Shown here piece after piece: positions 15,601-23,233 of a stretch of 29,092 nt of DNA. The stretch spans positions 1 through 29,092 of the forward strand of contig CBFGWV010000030.1 in assembly GCA_965652545.1 (NCBI GenBank), in the 5' to 3' direction. Position 1 is the stretch's first letter; each line of letters opens with the position of its first letter. Position numbers and translations under genes: made by a program. The notes beneath the pieces are model-generated. The model searched no databases and was not told where the DNA came from. It saw only the letters and a list, made by a program, of their open reading frames with translations. Source of the stretch: CBFGWV01 sp965652545 (GTDB lineage Bacteria; Pseudomonadota; Gammaproteobacteria; Competibacterales; Competibacteraceae).

Positions 15601-16418
15601 TCGTGCACGCGGACACGCCGGATATCCTCAAACGCATCCTTGCGCGCAAGCGCGAGGAGGTCGACCAACGCCGTCTGGCGACCTCCGATGCGGACATCGC
15701 CGCCCGCGCCCGCGAGCAAGGCCCGGTTCGCGGCTTCCGCGCCGCCCTGGCGCGTCGTATCGCTGCCGGCGAGGCGGCCGTGATCGCCGAGGTCAAGCGC
15801 GCCTCACCCAGCAAAGGTCTGCTGCGTGACCCATTCGAGCCGGCGGCCATCGCCGACAGCTACGCCCGCCACGGTGCGGCCTGTCTGTCGGTGCTGACCG
15901 ATCGCGACTTTTTCCAGGGTGATGACGCCTACCTGATCGAGGCCCGTGCGGCCTGCGACTTGCCGGTCTTGCGCAAGGACTTCGTCATCGACGCCTACCA
16001 GGTGGCCGAGGCGCGGGCGATCGGTGCCGACTGCGTCCTGCTGATCGTTGCCGCCCTGGGCGATGACGATTTGCGCCGCCTGTCCGACACCGCTGCCGAG
16101 TACGCCTTGGATGTGCTGGTGGAGGTTCACGACGCCAGCGAGCTCGATCGTGCGCTGGCCTTGGGGCTGGATTGGGTCGGCATCAACAATCGCGATCTGC
16201 GGACGTTCGACACCACGCTGGATACAACACTGAACCTGTTGGCTGCGCTGCCGCCGGGGTGTCTTGTCGTCACCGAAAGCGGAATACACACCCCAGCCGA
16301 TGTCGCGCTCATGCGTAGGCACGGCGTACACGGGTTCCTTGTCGGGGAGGCGTTCATGCGGGCGCCCGATCCCGGACAACGATTGGCCGAGCTGTTCAAT
16401 ACCGGGAGGCGCCCATGA
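15597..16418 (+). CDS. trpC: Indole-3-glycerol phosphate synthase
   Basis: 273 residues. Closes the ring of 1-(2-carboxyphenylamino)-1-deoxyribulose-5-phosphate to indole-3-glycerol phosphate with loss of CO2. The monofunctional form: no TrpF domain follows. TIM-barrel landmarks: VIAEVKRASPSKG with the catalytic Glu and Lys, LSVLTDRDFFQG, LPVLRKDFVID with the second catalytic Lys, LVEVHD, VGINNRDLRTF, VTESGI and FLVGEAFMR with the phosphate site. The start is the GTG at 15597 overlapping the trpD stop, preceded by GGCGGGAGC; a second GTG at 15603 is possible. Its stop overlaps the OsmC-family gene by four bases. Confidence 0.97.
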   Translation: MIVHADTPDILKRILARKREEVDQRRLATSDADIAARAREQGPVRGFRAALARRIAAGEAAVIAEVKRASPSKGLLRDPFEPAAIADSYARHGAACLSVLTDRDFFQGDDAYLIEARAACDLPVLRKDFVIDAYQVAEARAIGADCVLLIVAALGDDDLRRLSDTAAEYALDVLVEVHDASELDRALALGLDWVGINNRDLRTFDTTLDTTLNLLAALPPGCLVVTESGIHTPADVALMRRHGVHGFLVGEAFMRAPDPGQRLAELFNTGRRP

Positions 16419-16834
16419 AAGCGCGAGTCAAGTGGATAGAAGGCATGGCCATGATGGGCGAGTCCGGCAGCGGTCACGCCGTCATCATGGATGGATCGCC
16501 CGAGGCCGGTGGCCGCAACCTGGGCATCCGTCCCATGGAGATGCTGCTCATCGGTCTGGGGGGCTGCAGCAGCATTGACGTCATCAGTATCCTTACCAAA
16601 CAGCGCCAGGCGGTCGAGGATTGCTGGGTCGAGATCGACGCCGAGCGGGCAGACGATCACCCCAAGGTGTTTACCCGAATCCACATGCACTTCGTCGTGG
16701 TGGGCAAGAACCTCGATGCGAGTAAGGTCGAGCGTGCCGTGCATCTCTCCGCAGACAAATATTGTTCGGCGTCGATCATGATGGCCAAAACCGCCGAGAT
16801 GGTGCATGACTTCGAAGTGCGGGAGCGCGACTAA
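16415..16834 (+). CDS. yhfA: OsmC/Ohr-family protein, YhfA-like
   Basis: 139 residues, very close over its whole length to E. coli YhfA (MKARVKWIEGMAMMGES, PMEMLLIGLGGCSSIDVIS, SADKYCSASIMM). The two family cysteines are present, in GGCSS and YCSAS, as in peroxide-reducing OsmC/Ohr proteins, but the YhfA branch has no proven substrate. Cytoplasmic. The ATG overlaps the trpC stop (ATGA). In Pseudomonas aeruginosa the vfr (crp homologue) gene stands between trpC and this gene; here it is absent. Confidence 0.92.
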   Translation: MKARVKWIEGMAMMGESGSGHAVIMDGSPEAGGRNLGIRPMEMLLIGLGGCSSIDVISILTKQRQAVEDCWVEIDAERADDHPKVFTRIHMHFVVVGKNLDASKVERAVHLSADKYCSASIMMAKTAEMVHDFEVRERD

Positions 16835-16837
16835 GCG

Positions 16838-17680
16838 GTGGCAAAAGCAAAACTGGCCCCCGTCAAACCCCGCCCGGTTCCTCGGCTGAGGCTGTATGGC
16901 TTCAACAACCTGACCAAGTCGCTCAGCTTTAATATCTACGATATCTGCTACACCTCCAGCAGCGAGGAGCAGCAGCGGTACATCGAGTATATCGACGAGG
17001 TCTACAACGCCGAGCGCCTGACCCAGATCCTGAGCAATGTCGCCAACATCATCGGCGCCAATGTTCTCAACATCGCCCGCCAGGATTACGAGCCTCAGGG
17101 CGCCAGCGTCACCATGCTCATCTCCGAGGAGGTCCGTGCATCGGAGACCCTGTCCAACACCGAGGCCCCAGGCCCGTTGCCGGAGGCTGTGGTCGCCCAC
17201 CTGGACAAGAGCCACATCACGGTGCACACCTACCCGGAGTCTCACCCGGACAATGGGATCAGCACTTTCCGCGCCGATATCGATGTGTCGACCTGCGGTC
17301 GCATTTCACCCTTGAAGGCGTTGAACTACCTGATCCACAGCTTCGAGTCGGACATCGTCTACATCGACTACCGCGTGCGCGGCTTCACCCGCGACGTGTC
17401 CGGTAAAAAACACTTCATCGACCATCAGATAAACTCGGTCCAGAACTACATCGCCAAGGACACCCGCGATCGCTACCAGATGATCGACGTGAACGTCTAT
17501 CAGGAAAATATCTTCCACACCAAGATGTTGCTGAAAGACTTCGAGCTCAACAACTACCTGTTCAGTACGGACAAGCTGGACATCTCCCCGCGTGAGCAGC
17601 AACGTATCGAGCGCCGCTTGCGCCGGGAGATGGCAGAGATCTTCTACGGCAAGAATTTGCGCAAGGGGTTGAAGATTTGA
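16838..17680 (+). CDS. speD: S-adenosylmethionine decarboxylase proenzyme
   Basis: 280 residues, the long bacterial class of AdoMetDC as in E. coli. It makes decarboxylated AdoMet, the aminopropyl donor for spermidine synthesis. The proenzyme cleaves itself between Lys124 and Ser125 in HLDKSHITVHTYPESHP, and the new N-terminal serine becomes the pyruvoyl cofactor. Other family marks: LYGFNNLTKSLSFNIYDICY, VSTCGRISPLKALNYLIHSFESDIV and DYRVRGFTRDVSGKKHFID. GTG start three bases after the yhfA stop, with GGGAGCG upstream inside yhfA. No speE in the window. Last gene of the operon; it runs into the heptamer arrays. Confidence 0.97.
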   Translation: MAKAKLAPVKPRPVPRLRLYGFNNLTKSLSFNIYDICYTSSSEEQQRYIEYIDEVYNAERLTQILSNVANIIGANVLNIARQDYEPQGASVTMLISEEVRASETLSNTEAPGPLPEAVVAHLDKSHITVHTYPESHPDNGISTFRADIDVSTCGRISPLKALNYLIHSFESDIVYIDYRVRGFTRDVSGKKHFIDHQINSVQNYIAKDTRDRYQMIDVNVYQENIFHTKMLLKDFELNNYLFSTDKLDISPREQQRIERRLRREMAEIFYGKNLRKGLKI

Positions 17681-17699
17681 TGGAGGTGGTTGATTCTGG

Positions 17700-17802
17700 T
17701 TTTAAGTTTTAAGTTTTAAGTTTTAAGTTTTAAGTTTTAAGTGGTTTGGGCTGTCGCGCCCCTCGGTTAATGTACTTAAAACTTAAAACCTTAAACTTAA
17801 AA
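17700..17802. repeat. Facing arrays of an AT-rich heptamer between convergent speD and coq7
   Basis: Six perfect copies of TTTTAAG run head to tail at 17700-17741. After 33 bases, CTTAAAA follows at 17775-17781, 17782-17788 and 17796-17802, with one degenerate unit (CTTAAA, 17790-17795) and a single extra base. The second array is the reverse complement of the first, so transcripts from either strand can fold into a long hairpin with several registers. It sits exactly between the stops of speD and coq7 and probably acts as a two-way terminator (inference). It is strikingly AT-rich for this genome. Confidence 0.8.
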
Positions 17803-17810
17803 CTCTCCCC

Positions 17811-18455
17811 CTACACCCAGTACGTACTCTTCGTCATCACCTTCGCCGAAATTTTCATCGCCATCCTGATCGGCAGCGGCAGCTCGCGACCGCCGGCGTC
17901 GAGGGCGGTTTGGGCATGCTGAGCTTCATCGTCATGCATCTGCTGGACGATGGCGCGGGTACGCGTATCCTTGGCATCGAGTCGGCGCAGATGCCCTTCA
18001 AGGTGGGCCATGACCTGTTTTTCGGTCTCGGCCACGAACCCGAGGCTCCATTTGTCCCCGGCAGCGCCAGCCAGGGCGCCGATCGAAAACGCGCCGGCAT
18101 AGAAGAGGGGGTTGAGGATGCTGGTCCGGGCGCCCAGCTCACGTAAGCGTGTTTCGCACCAGCGCAGGTGGTCGGACTCCTCCTCGGCGGCGGCTTTCAT
18201 TTGGGCCTCGACTTCATCGAGCTTTGCAGTCAGGGCCTGACCCTGGTACAACGCCTGGGCACAGACCTCTCCGGTGTGGTTGATGCGCATCAGCCGACCG
18301 GCTTCGGTGCGATCGGCACCGGTGAGTTCCGCATCCTCGGGTGGTGCGGGCACGGGGCGACCCGAGCCCCGGTGTTGGCCAGCCAGCGTACGCAGCCCCT
18401 GGTCGAGGCTCACAAGCAGCCGGTCCAGCGGGCTAAGTTGCCGTGAATGGTTCAT
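17811..18455 (-). CDS. coq7: 3-demethoxyubiquinol (2-polyprenyl-3-methyl-6-methoxy-1,4-benzoquinol) hydroxylase
   Basis: 214 residues from the ATG at 18453-18455, matching Pseudomonas Coq7 in length and from SPLDRLL onward. An in-frame GTG at 18506 would add 17 residues not seen in the family. Di-iron, membrane-associated ferritin-like protein that performs the last hydroxylation in ubiquinone synthesis. Iron ligands lie in RINHTGEVCAQALYQGQ, EEESDHL and DDEAQHA (two E-x-x-H motifs). A hydrophobic surface region, LNPLFYAGAFSIGALAG, fits membrane contact. The C-terminus KVMTKSTYWV is conserved. Presence of Coq7, as against UbiF, fits a non-enteric gammaproteobacterium. Confidence 0.97.
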   Translation of the reverse strand: MNHSRQLSPLDRLLVSLDQGLRTLAGQHRGSGRPVPAPPEDAELTGADRTEAGRLMRINHTGEVCAQALYQGQALTAKLDEVEAQMKAAAEEESDHLRWCETRLRELGARTSILNPLFYAGAFSIGALAGAAGDKWSLGFVAETEKQVMAHLEGHLRRLDAKDTRTRAIVQQMHDDEAQHAQTALDAGGRELPLPIRMAMKISAKVMTKSTYWV

Positions 18456-18506
18456 GCAGTACCCGAATTCAGTGGTGGTGAAGGGCGGCCGTCGGCGAGA
18501 CAGCAC

Positions 18507-18535
18507 TTGTCAAGTCGGCCAGAGTCCGCTATTTT
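18507..18535 (+). promoter_or_regulatory. Sigma-70-type promoter of rplM-rpsI
   Basis: TTGTCA (18507-18512) and TATTTT (18530-18535) are separated by exactly 17 bases, placed 42 bases before the rplM start. Strong agreement with the consensus and the expected position for a ribosomal protein operon. Confidence 0.7.
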
Positions 18536-18577
18536 ACCGCGCCTTTGTAGCAGACGGTTGTTTGGAGCCTAACTTTC

Positions 18578-19006
18578 ATGAAGACGTTCAGCGCAAAGCC
18601 GGCAGAGGTGAAGCGAGACTGGTTCGTGGTCGACGCCACCGACAAGACGCTTGGCCGCCTGTCGTCCGAGATTGCCCGCCGTTTGCGCGGTAAGCACAAG
18701 CCCGAATACACGCCCCATGTGGACACCGGCGACTATATCGTCGTCGTCAACGCCGAAAAGGTGCGCGCCACGGGCAACAAAGCGACCGACAAGGTGTACT
18801 ACCACCACACCGGTTATATCGGAAACATGAAGTCGATCACTCTGGAAAAGCTGCTGCAGAAGGCGCCGGAGCGGGTGATCGAGATCGCCGTCAAAGGCAT
18901 GCTGCCCAAGAACCCCCTGGGTCGCGCCATGTTCCGCAAGCTCAAGGTGTTCGCCGGCCCTGAGCACAAGCACGCCGCGCAGCAGCCGCAGCCGCTCGAA
19001 GTTTGA
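18578..19006 (+). CDS. rplM: 50S ribosomal protein L13
   Basis: 142 residues, the normal length. Binds 23S rRNA early in large-subunit assembly. Conserved L13 segments: MKTFSAKPAEVKRDWFVVDATDKTLGRL, RLRGKHKPEYTPHVDTGDYI, VNAEKV, YYHHTGYIGNMK, KGMLPKNPLGR and LKVFAGPEHKHAAQQP. Followed after 38 bases by rpsI, the usual partner. A TTGTCA/TATTTT promoter lies directly upstream. Confidence 0.99.
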   Translation: MKTFSAKPAEVKRDWFVVDATDKTLGRLSSEIARRLRGKHKPEYTPHVDTGDYIVVVNAEKVRATGNKATDKVYYHHTGYIGNMKSITLEKLLQKAPERVIEIAVKGMLPKNPLGRAMFRKLKVFAGPEHKHAAQQPQPLEV

Positions 19007-19044
19007 TGCGGCACTCGACGACAGAATTGAAGCGGGATTAAACA

Positions 19045-19437
19045 ATGGCAACGACTCAAAACTACGGTACCGGCCGCCGCAAGACCTCCGCCGCGCGCGT
19101 CTTCATGCGTCCGGGCGCCGGCAAGATCACGATCAATGGCCGTGACCTTGATGTGTACTTCGGCCGCGAAACCTCTCGCATGGTTGTGCGCCAGCCCTTG
19201 GAACTGGTCGACATGACTGATAAATTCGACTTTCACGTCACGGTGGCTGGTGGCGGCATCTCCGGGCAGGCCGGTGCCATCCGTCATGGCATCACCCGTG
19301 CGTTGATGGACTACGACGAAGGCCTGCGCGGTTCGCTGCGTCAGGCTGGCTTCGTGACCCGCGACGCCCGTGCCGTCGAACGTAAGAAAGTGGGTCTTCG
19401 CAAGGCCCGTCGCGCGACTCAGTACTCCAAGCGCTGA
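19045..19437 (+). CDS. rpsI: 30S ribosomal protein S9
   Basis: 130 residues, the normal length. Its C-terminal tail reaches the decoding P site of the small subunit. Conserved marks: YGTGRRKTSAARVF, the VAGGGISGQAGAIRHGITRAL segment, GLRGSLRQAGFVTRDARAVERKK and the universal C-terminal YSKR. Ribosome site AAGCGGG upstream; second gene of the rplM operon. A tRNA gene follows 20 bases later. Confidence 0.99.
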   Translation: MATTQNYGTGRRKTSAARVFMRPGAGKITINGRDLDVYFGRETSRMVVRQPLELVDMTDKFDFHVTVAGGGISGQAGAIRHGITRALMDYDEGLRGSLRQAGFVTRDARAVERKKVGLRKARRATQYSKR

Positions 19438-19457
19438 TCGCAGGCAAGTGATCCCAC

Positions 19458-19531
19458 TGGGGGATCGTCTAGTGGTAGGACTGCGGACTCTGACTCCGCC
19501 AGCCCAGGTTCGAATCCTGGTCCCCCAGCCA
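19458..19531 (+). tRNA. tRNA-Gln, anticodon CTG
   Basis: 74 bases. Acceptor stem TGGGGGA pairs with TCCCCCA, discriminator G, encoded CCA at 19529-19531. D arm contains AGTGGTAGG. Anticodon stem GCGGA/TCCGC holds the loop CTCTGAC with CTG in the middle, reading CAG codons. T arm CCAGG-TTCGAAT-CCTGG is complete. The first pair T-A and discriminator G match tRNA-Gln of E. coli. Confidence 0.95.
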
Positions 19532-19539
19532 ATACCAAG

Positions 19540-19566
19540 AACCCGCGCACTGCGCGGGTTTTTCTT
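19540..19566 (+). terminator. Rho-independent terminator after tRNA-Gln
   Basis: AACCCGCGC (19540-19548), three-base loop, GCGCGGGTT (19552-19560), then TTTCTTTT. A nine-pair GC-rich stem followed by a T-rich tract eight bases after the tRNA end. Confidence 0.9.
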
Positions 19567-19772
19567 TTCCTTATATCTAAGGTATGTTCGCGCAGCCCCC
19601 GCGAAAGAGGGGCCAGCAAGAAGAGCGTTGTTGCGCTGTTGCAACCAAACCGACGGTTTGTGTTCTTTTTGAAAAAAAAAGTTGCGTTCACGCGTCTTGG
19701 TCAGTATAACTTACGCAACGAAGTTCGGCAGTTGCTTTGTTGTTGGTTCACAACATAACCAGGAGTTGTGCT
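19567..19772 (+). promoter_or_regulatory. Promoter and leader region of the porin gene
   Basis: TTGCGT (19682-19687) and TATAAC (19705-19710) stand 17 bases apart, a good sigma-70 pair. GTTGCGT (19681-19687) and its reverse complement ACGCAAC (19713-19719) flank the promoter symmetrically, a likely operator. Upstream are the palindrome GTTGCAAC (19638-19645) and the hairpin CAAACCG-A-CGGTTTG (19646-19660) followed by TGTTCTTTTT, which may be a second terminator for the upstream unit, then an A-tract (19672-19680) just before the -35, like an UP element. AGGAG at 19761-19765 is the ribosome site. Confidence 0.6.
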
Positions 19773-20732
19773 ATGAAAAAATCTGCAATTGCGCTGGCTG
19801 TGGCCGCCGCGATGAGTTTGTCCGCCGTCGCCCAGGCTGACACCACGCTGTACGGGTCGATCCGTCTGTCCGCCAACAACGTCGACACCGATGGTGATGA
19901 CGTGTGGGATATGCAGAGCAACGCATCCCGCTTTGGCGTCAAGGGCTCCGAAGATCTGGGCGGTGGTCTGTCGGCCATCTATCAGTACGAGTTCAGCGTT
20001 GTCGCTGACAACTCCACGAGCATTGGCAACGCCGGTCACCGTCTGTCGTACGTCGGTTTGAAGGGTGGCTTCGGTACCGTCACCGCCGGTCGTCAGTGGG
20101 GCGCGCTCTACAACGCCATCTACTTCGCCGATATCTTCAACGGTGGCACCTCCGCCAACGCGTTGTATGACGTCGCCCTCGGCGGCAGCACCGGCAGTGG
20201 CCGCGTGTCCGACTCCATCCAGTATGTCTCCCCCAGCATGGGCGGTTTCAGTCTGGCTGCTTTGATCGCGTTTGACGCCGCTGGCGCCAACAACGCAGCT
20301 TCCGATCCGAGCTCCGACGGTCTGGACATGTACCAGGTCGCGGCCACCTACTCCAACGGTGGGATCAACGTCGGCTTGGGCTATCAGGAAACTGATGGCG
20401 GCGACGTTGGCGATGACCAGGAAGTCTGGGGTGCAGGCGCGAGCTACACCGGCAGCGTAGTCGGTATTCACGGTGCGTACTATGACCGTGACGAATACGG
20501 TGATGGTTTCGACGTCGTCGGCGAGTACTACTTCGGTGACAACACCGTGCGTTTGGGCTACGGCGACATTGGCCGTGACAACGGTGAAGACACTGATTAC
20601 TGGGTTGCCGGTTTCCAGCACCGCATGAGCAAGCGCACCCGCGTTTGGGTTGAGTACGGTGACGGCGACGTCCTGTACAACGCTGACGAAGACGACAGCC
20701 TGCTGTCCATCGGTATCCGTCACGACTTCTAA
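19773..20732 (+). CDS. Gram-negative outer-membrane porin (general porin family)
   Basis: 319 residues with ATG at 19773 after AGGAG; an in-frame start at 19737 is rejected because the signal peptide begins MKKSAIALAVAAAMS. Signal peptide ~1-22 with cleavage after AVAQA; the mature protein starts DTTLYGSIRLS, the classic first strand of Proteobacterial 16-strand porins. FGVKGSEDLGGGLSAIYQYEF, LSYVGLKGGFGTVTAGRQWG and the final Phe (SIGIRHDF), needed for outer-membrane assembly, are all family marks. It forms a trimeric diffusion channel for small solutes. It is somewhat short and very rich in Asp and Gly, fitting a saline habitat (inference). Single-gene unit between its own promoter and a strong terminator, probably highly expressed. 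Confidence 0.93.
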   Translation: MKKSAIALAVAAAMSLSAVAQADTTLYGSIRLSANNVDTDGDDVWDMQSNASRFGVKGSEDLGGGLSAIYQYEFSVVADNSTSIGNAGHRLSYVGLKGGFGTVTAGRQWGALYNAIYFADIFNGGTSANALYDVALGGSTGSGRVSDSIQYVSPSMGGFSLAALIAFDAAGANNAASDPSSDGLDMYQVAATYSNGGINVGLGYQETDGGDVGDDQEVWGAGASYTGSVVGIHGAYYDRDEYGDGFDVVGEYYFGDNTVRLGYGDIGRDNGEDTDYWVAGFQHRMSKRTRVWVEYGDGDVLYNADEDDSLLSIGIRHDF

Positions 20733-20760
20733 TCGTCTCCTTGAGAGCGATTTAGACACA

Positions 20761-20788
20761 AAACGGGCGCTCTAAGCGCCCGTTTTTT
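20761..20788. terminator. Rho-independent terminator between porin and rpiA
   Basis: AAACGGGCGC (20761-20770), loop TCTAA, GCGCCCGTTT (20776-20785), then TTT. Ten-pair stem with T-run on the plus strand for the porin. The run of A before it also gives T residues on the other strand, so it can serve the convergent rpiA as well. Confidence 0.92.
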
Positions 20789-20809
20789 ATGCCCATGAAA
20801 GGGGCATCA

Positions 20810-21481
20810 TCAAAGACGCGTTTGCCGCTTGATGGTTCTTACCGTACTCCCATCACCCAACAGCAGGATGTCCGCGGGGCGAAGCGCAAAAATCCCTACC
20901 GTGACCACACCGGCGATGTCGTTCCAGTCCCGCTCGGTACCCTCCGCATCCTGGATGGCCAGATTGTGTACATCGAGGATCAGATTGCCGTTGTCGGTGG
21001 TGAAGTTTTCCCGCCACACCGGTTGTCCCCCGCGCTTTAGCAGCTCCCGAGCCACGTGGCTTCGCGCCATCGGAATAACCTCCACTGGAATCGGGAAGCG
21101 TCCGAGCACATCGACATACTTCGACGCGTCCGCAATGCAGACAAAGGTCTCGCTGGCGGCTGCGACGATCTTCTCCCGGGTCAGTGCCCCGCCGCCGCCT
21201 TTGACCAATTGCAGGCGGGCATTGGCTTCGTCCGCACCATCCACATACAGATTCAACGGGCCGGCGGCGTTGAGGTCCATCACGGGTATCCCGACAGCCT
21301 TCAGGCGCTTGGTGGAGGCTTCGGAGCTGGAAACCGCTGCTTCGATGCGTACGCGAACATCGGCCAAAGCATCGATGAAGTAGTTGACGGTCGAGCCGGT
21401 ACCCACACCGATGACGCTGTCGTCTTCGAGATACGCAAGGGCGGCTTCGGCTGCCAGCCGTTTCTCCATGTCCTGCGACAT
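20810..21481 (-). CDS. rpiA: Ribose-5-phosphate isomerase A
   Basis: 223 residues. Interconverts ribose-5-phosphate and ribulose-5-phosphate in the pentose phosphate pathway, linking it to rpe in this window. Conserved motifs: VIGVGTGSTVNYFIDAL, SSEASTKRL, the DGADEAN motif with catalytic-site acids, KGGGGALTREKI with the phosphate and substrate lysines, and GDGSTVRTI at the C-terminus. ATG at 21479-21481 preceded by AGGAGA. Divergent from ilvA with 97 bases between starts, a common proteobacterial neighbourhood. Confidence 0.98.
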   Translation of the reverse strand: MSQDMEKRLAAEAALAYLEDDSVIGVGTGSTVNYFIDALADVRVRIEAAVSSSEASTKRLKAVGIPVMDLNAAGPLNLYVDGADEANARLQLVKGGGGALTREKIVAAASETFVCIADASKYVDVLGRFPIPVEVIPMARSHVARELLKRGGQPVWRENFTTDNGNLILDVHNLAIQDAEGTERDWNDIAGVVTVGIFALRPADILLLGDGSTVRTIKRQTRL

Positions 21482-21578
21482 TCGATTCTCCTGTGTCAGT
21501 TATGCAACAAGTTGAAGCTCGTGCATCTAACCTGCATGTTGCTAGGCAACAACGGGCCGAGCTGGTACCGTAAATCCC
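21482..21578. promoter_or_regulatory. Divergent rpiA-ilvA intergenic region with palindrome
   Basis: 97 bases holding the start signals of both genes. TGTTGC-TAG-GCAACA (21537-21551) is a perfect palindrome with a three-base centre, 28 bases before ilvA, and CAAC-AA-GTTG lies near 21515-21524. No clear sigma-70 pair was found on either strand. The GTTGC/GCAAC core also appears around the porin promoter. Confidence 0.5.
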
Positions 21579-23093
21579 ATGCAAGACTACATCCGAAAGA
21601 TTCTTACCGCCCGTGTTTATGACGTTGCGATCGAGAGCCCGCTCGACCCGATGCCGCGGCTCTCTGAGCGTATGGGCAACGCGGTCTGGTTGAAACGCGA
21701 GGACTTGCAGCCGGTCTTCTCGTTCAAGATTCGCGGGGCCTACAACAAGATGGCCCAGCTTGATGCGGCGGCCCGCGAGCAGGGTGTCATCTGCGCATCG
21801 GCGGGTAATCACGCACAAGGGGTTGCAATGGCCGCCGCCACGTTGGGCATCAAGGCCACCGTCGTGATGCCCAGGACGACACCAGGTATAAAAGTCATTG
21901 CGGTGCGTAATCGCGGTGCCAAAGTCGTGCTCGTCGGAGACACCTTCGACGATGCCTATGCACACGCGCGTGAACTTGAGCGCGAACGTGGGCTGACGTT
22001 CATACACCCCTTCGATGACCCGGACGTCATTGCCGGCCAGGGCACCATCGGCATCGAGTTGTTGCGGCAGCATGCCGAGCCTTTGCATGCTGTATTCGTT
22101 GCCATCGGCGGCGGCGGCCTCGCGGCCGGTGTGGCGGCCTATGTGAAGTTTCTTCGCCCAGACGTGAAGGTCATCGGCGTCGAGCCCGAGGAGGCCGCGT
22201 CCATGTATCAGGCGCTCAAGCATGGCGAGCGTGTGATTCTGGATCAGGTGGGCATTTTTGCCGACGGTGTGGCCGTCCGTCAGGCGGGCGCGGAGACCTT
22301 TCGGTTATGCAGCGAATTGATCGACGAGATCGTCCTGGTCTCGACGGATGAAATTTGCGCCGCCATGAAGGACATCTTCGACGACACGCGTGCGGTCGCC
22401 GAACCTGCCGGTGCCGTGGGCATCGCGGGGATGAAAAAATACATCCAGCGCGAAGGCCTGGAGGGTCGCAGCGTCATTGCGATCAACTCCGGTGCCAACG
22501 TCAACTTCGACCGCCTTCGTCACGTCGCCGAGCGGGCGGAGCTGGGCGAGCAACGCGAGGCTTTGCTGGCGGTGACCATTCCCGAGCGCCCCGGCAGCTT
22601 CAAGCACTTTTGCAAACTCATCGGCCGACGCAACATCACCGAGTTCAATTATCGTTATGCCGACCCCGAGCAAGCCCATATCTTCGTGGGTGTGCAACTG
22701 AGCGAAGGACTGGCCGAGCGACAGGAGCTCACCCGGATCTTGTCGGAGAACGGCATCGCCGTGCTGGACATGAGCGAGAACGAGGTGGCGAAGCTTCATG
22801 TTCGTTATATGGTCGGTGGTCACTCGCCGGCGGTCACGGACGAGCGCGTCTACCGTTTCGAATTTCCCGAGCGCCCCGGGGCCTTGCTGAAGTTCCTCAA
22901 CGGCATGGCTGCCGGGTGGAATATCAGCATGTTTCATTACCGCAACCACGGCTCCGACTACGGCAGGGTGCTGGTGGGTATACAAGTGCCGGAGGCCGAC
23001 CAGATCAAGTTCGAGCGTTTTCTGGATGAGCTGGGGTATCACTATATCGATGAAAGCGATAACCCGGCTTATCGGCTGTACCTGGGGCGCTGA
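21579..23093 (+). CDS. ilvA: Biosynthetic threonine deaminase (threonine ammonia-lyase)
   Basis: 504 residues, the long biosynthetic form with a catalytic PLP domain and two C-terminal ACT-like regulatory domains. Makes 2-oxobutanoate and ammonia from threonine, the first step to isoleucine. The PLP lysine is Lys50 in VFSFKIRGAYNKM; SAGNHAQGVA contacts the substrate and cofactor; AIGGGGLAAGVA is the glycine loop holding the PLP phosphate. ACT-like domains span ~325-410 (VTIPERPGSFKHFCKLIG) and ~420-500 (FEFPERPGALLKFLNGM), where isoleucine inhibits and valine activates in the family. No clear Shine-Dalgarno precedes the ATG at 21579. Confidence 0.98.
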   Translation: MQDYIRKILTARVYDVAIESPLDPMPRLSERMGNAVWLKREDLQPVFSFKIRGAYNKMAQLDAAAREQGVICASAGNHAQGVAMAAATLGIKATVVMPRTTPGIKVIAVRNRGAKVVLVGDTFDDAYAHARELERERGLTFIHPFDDPDVIAGQGTIGIELLRQHAEPLHAVFVAIGGGGLAAGVAAYVKFLRPDVKVIGVEPEEAASMYQALKHGERVILDQVGIFADGVAVRQAGAETFRLCSELIDEIVLVSTDEICAAMKDIFDDTRAVAEPAGAVGIAGMKKYIQREGLEGRSVIAINSGANVNFDRLRHVAERAELGEQREALLAVTIPERPGSFKHFCKLIGRRNITEFNYRYADPEQAHIFVGVQLSEGLAERQELTRILSENGIAVLDMSENEVAKLHVRYMVGGHSPAVTDERVYRFEFPERPGALLKFLNGMAAGWNISMFHYRNHGSDYGRVLVGIQVPEADQIKFERFLDELGYHYIDESDNPAYRLYLGR

Positions 23094-23200
23094 GTGCGGG
23101 TGGCGCAGTCCGCGCGCTATCAAAAGAATTCATACTCGGTAAACTATCGGTTACAGCTGAATTGTACGCCACCGTCTGTATAAAACGGTATTAATTCACA

Positions 23201-23230
23201 TTGACACGTAGTACAGGAATTGCTTATTTT
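23201..23230 (+). promoter_or_regulatory. Sigma-70-type promoter of the RHS-repeat gene
   Basis: A perfect TTGACA (23201-23206) followed by TATTTT (23225-23230) after 18 bases, or TTATTT after 17 with an extended TG (23221-23222). Lies 84 bases before the ATG at 23314. Confidence 0.6.
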
Positions 23231-23233
23231 CCC

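Noticed and set aside
17700..17802. CRISPR array
   Set aside because: The repeat unit is seven bases with no spacers, and the second group is inverted. It is a simple repeat, not a CRISPR.
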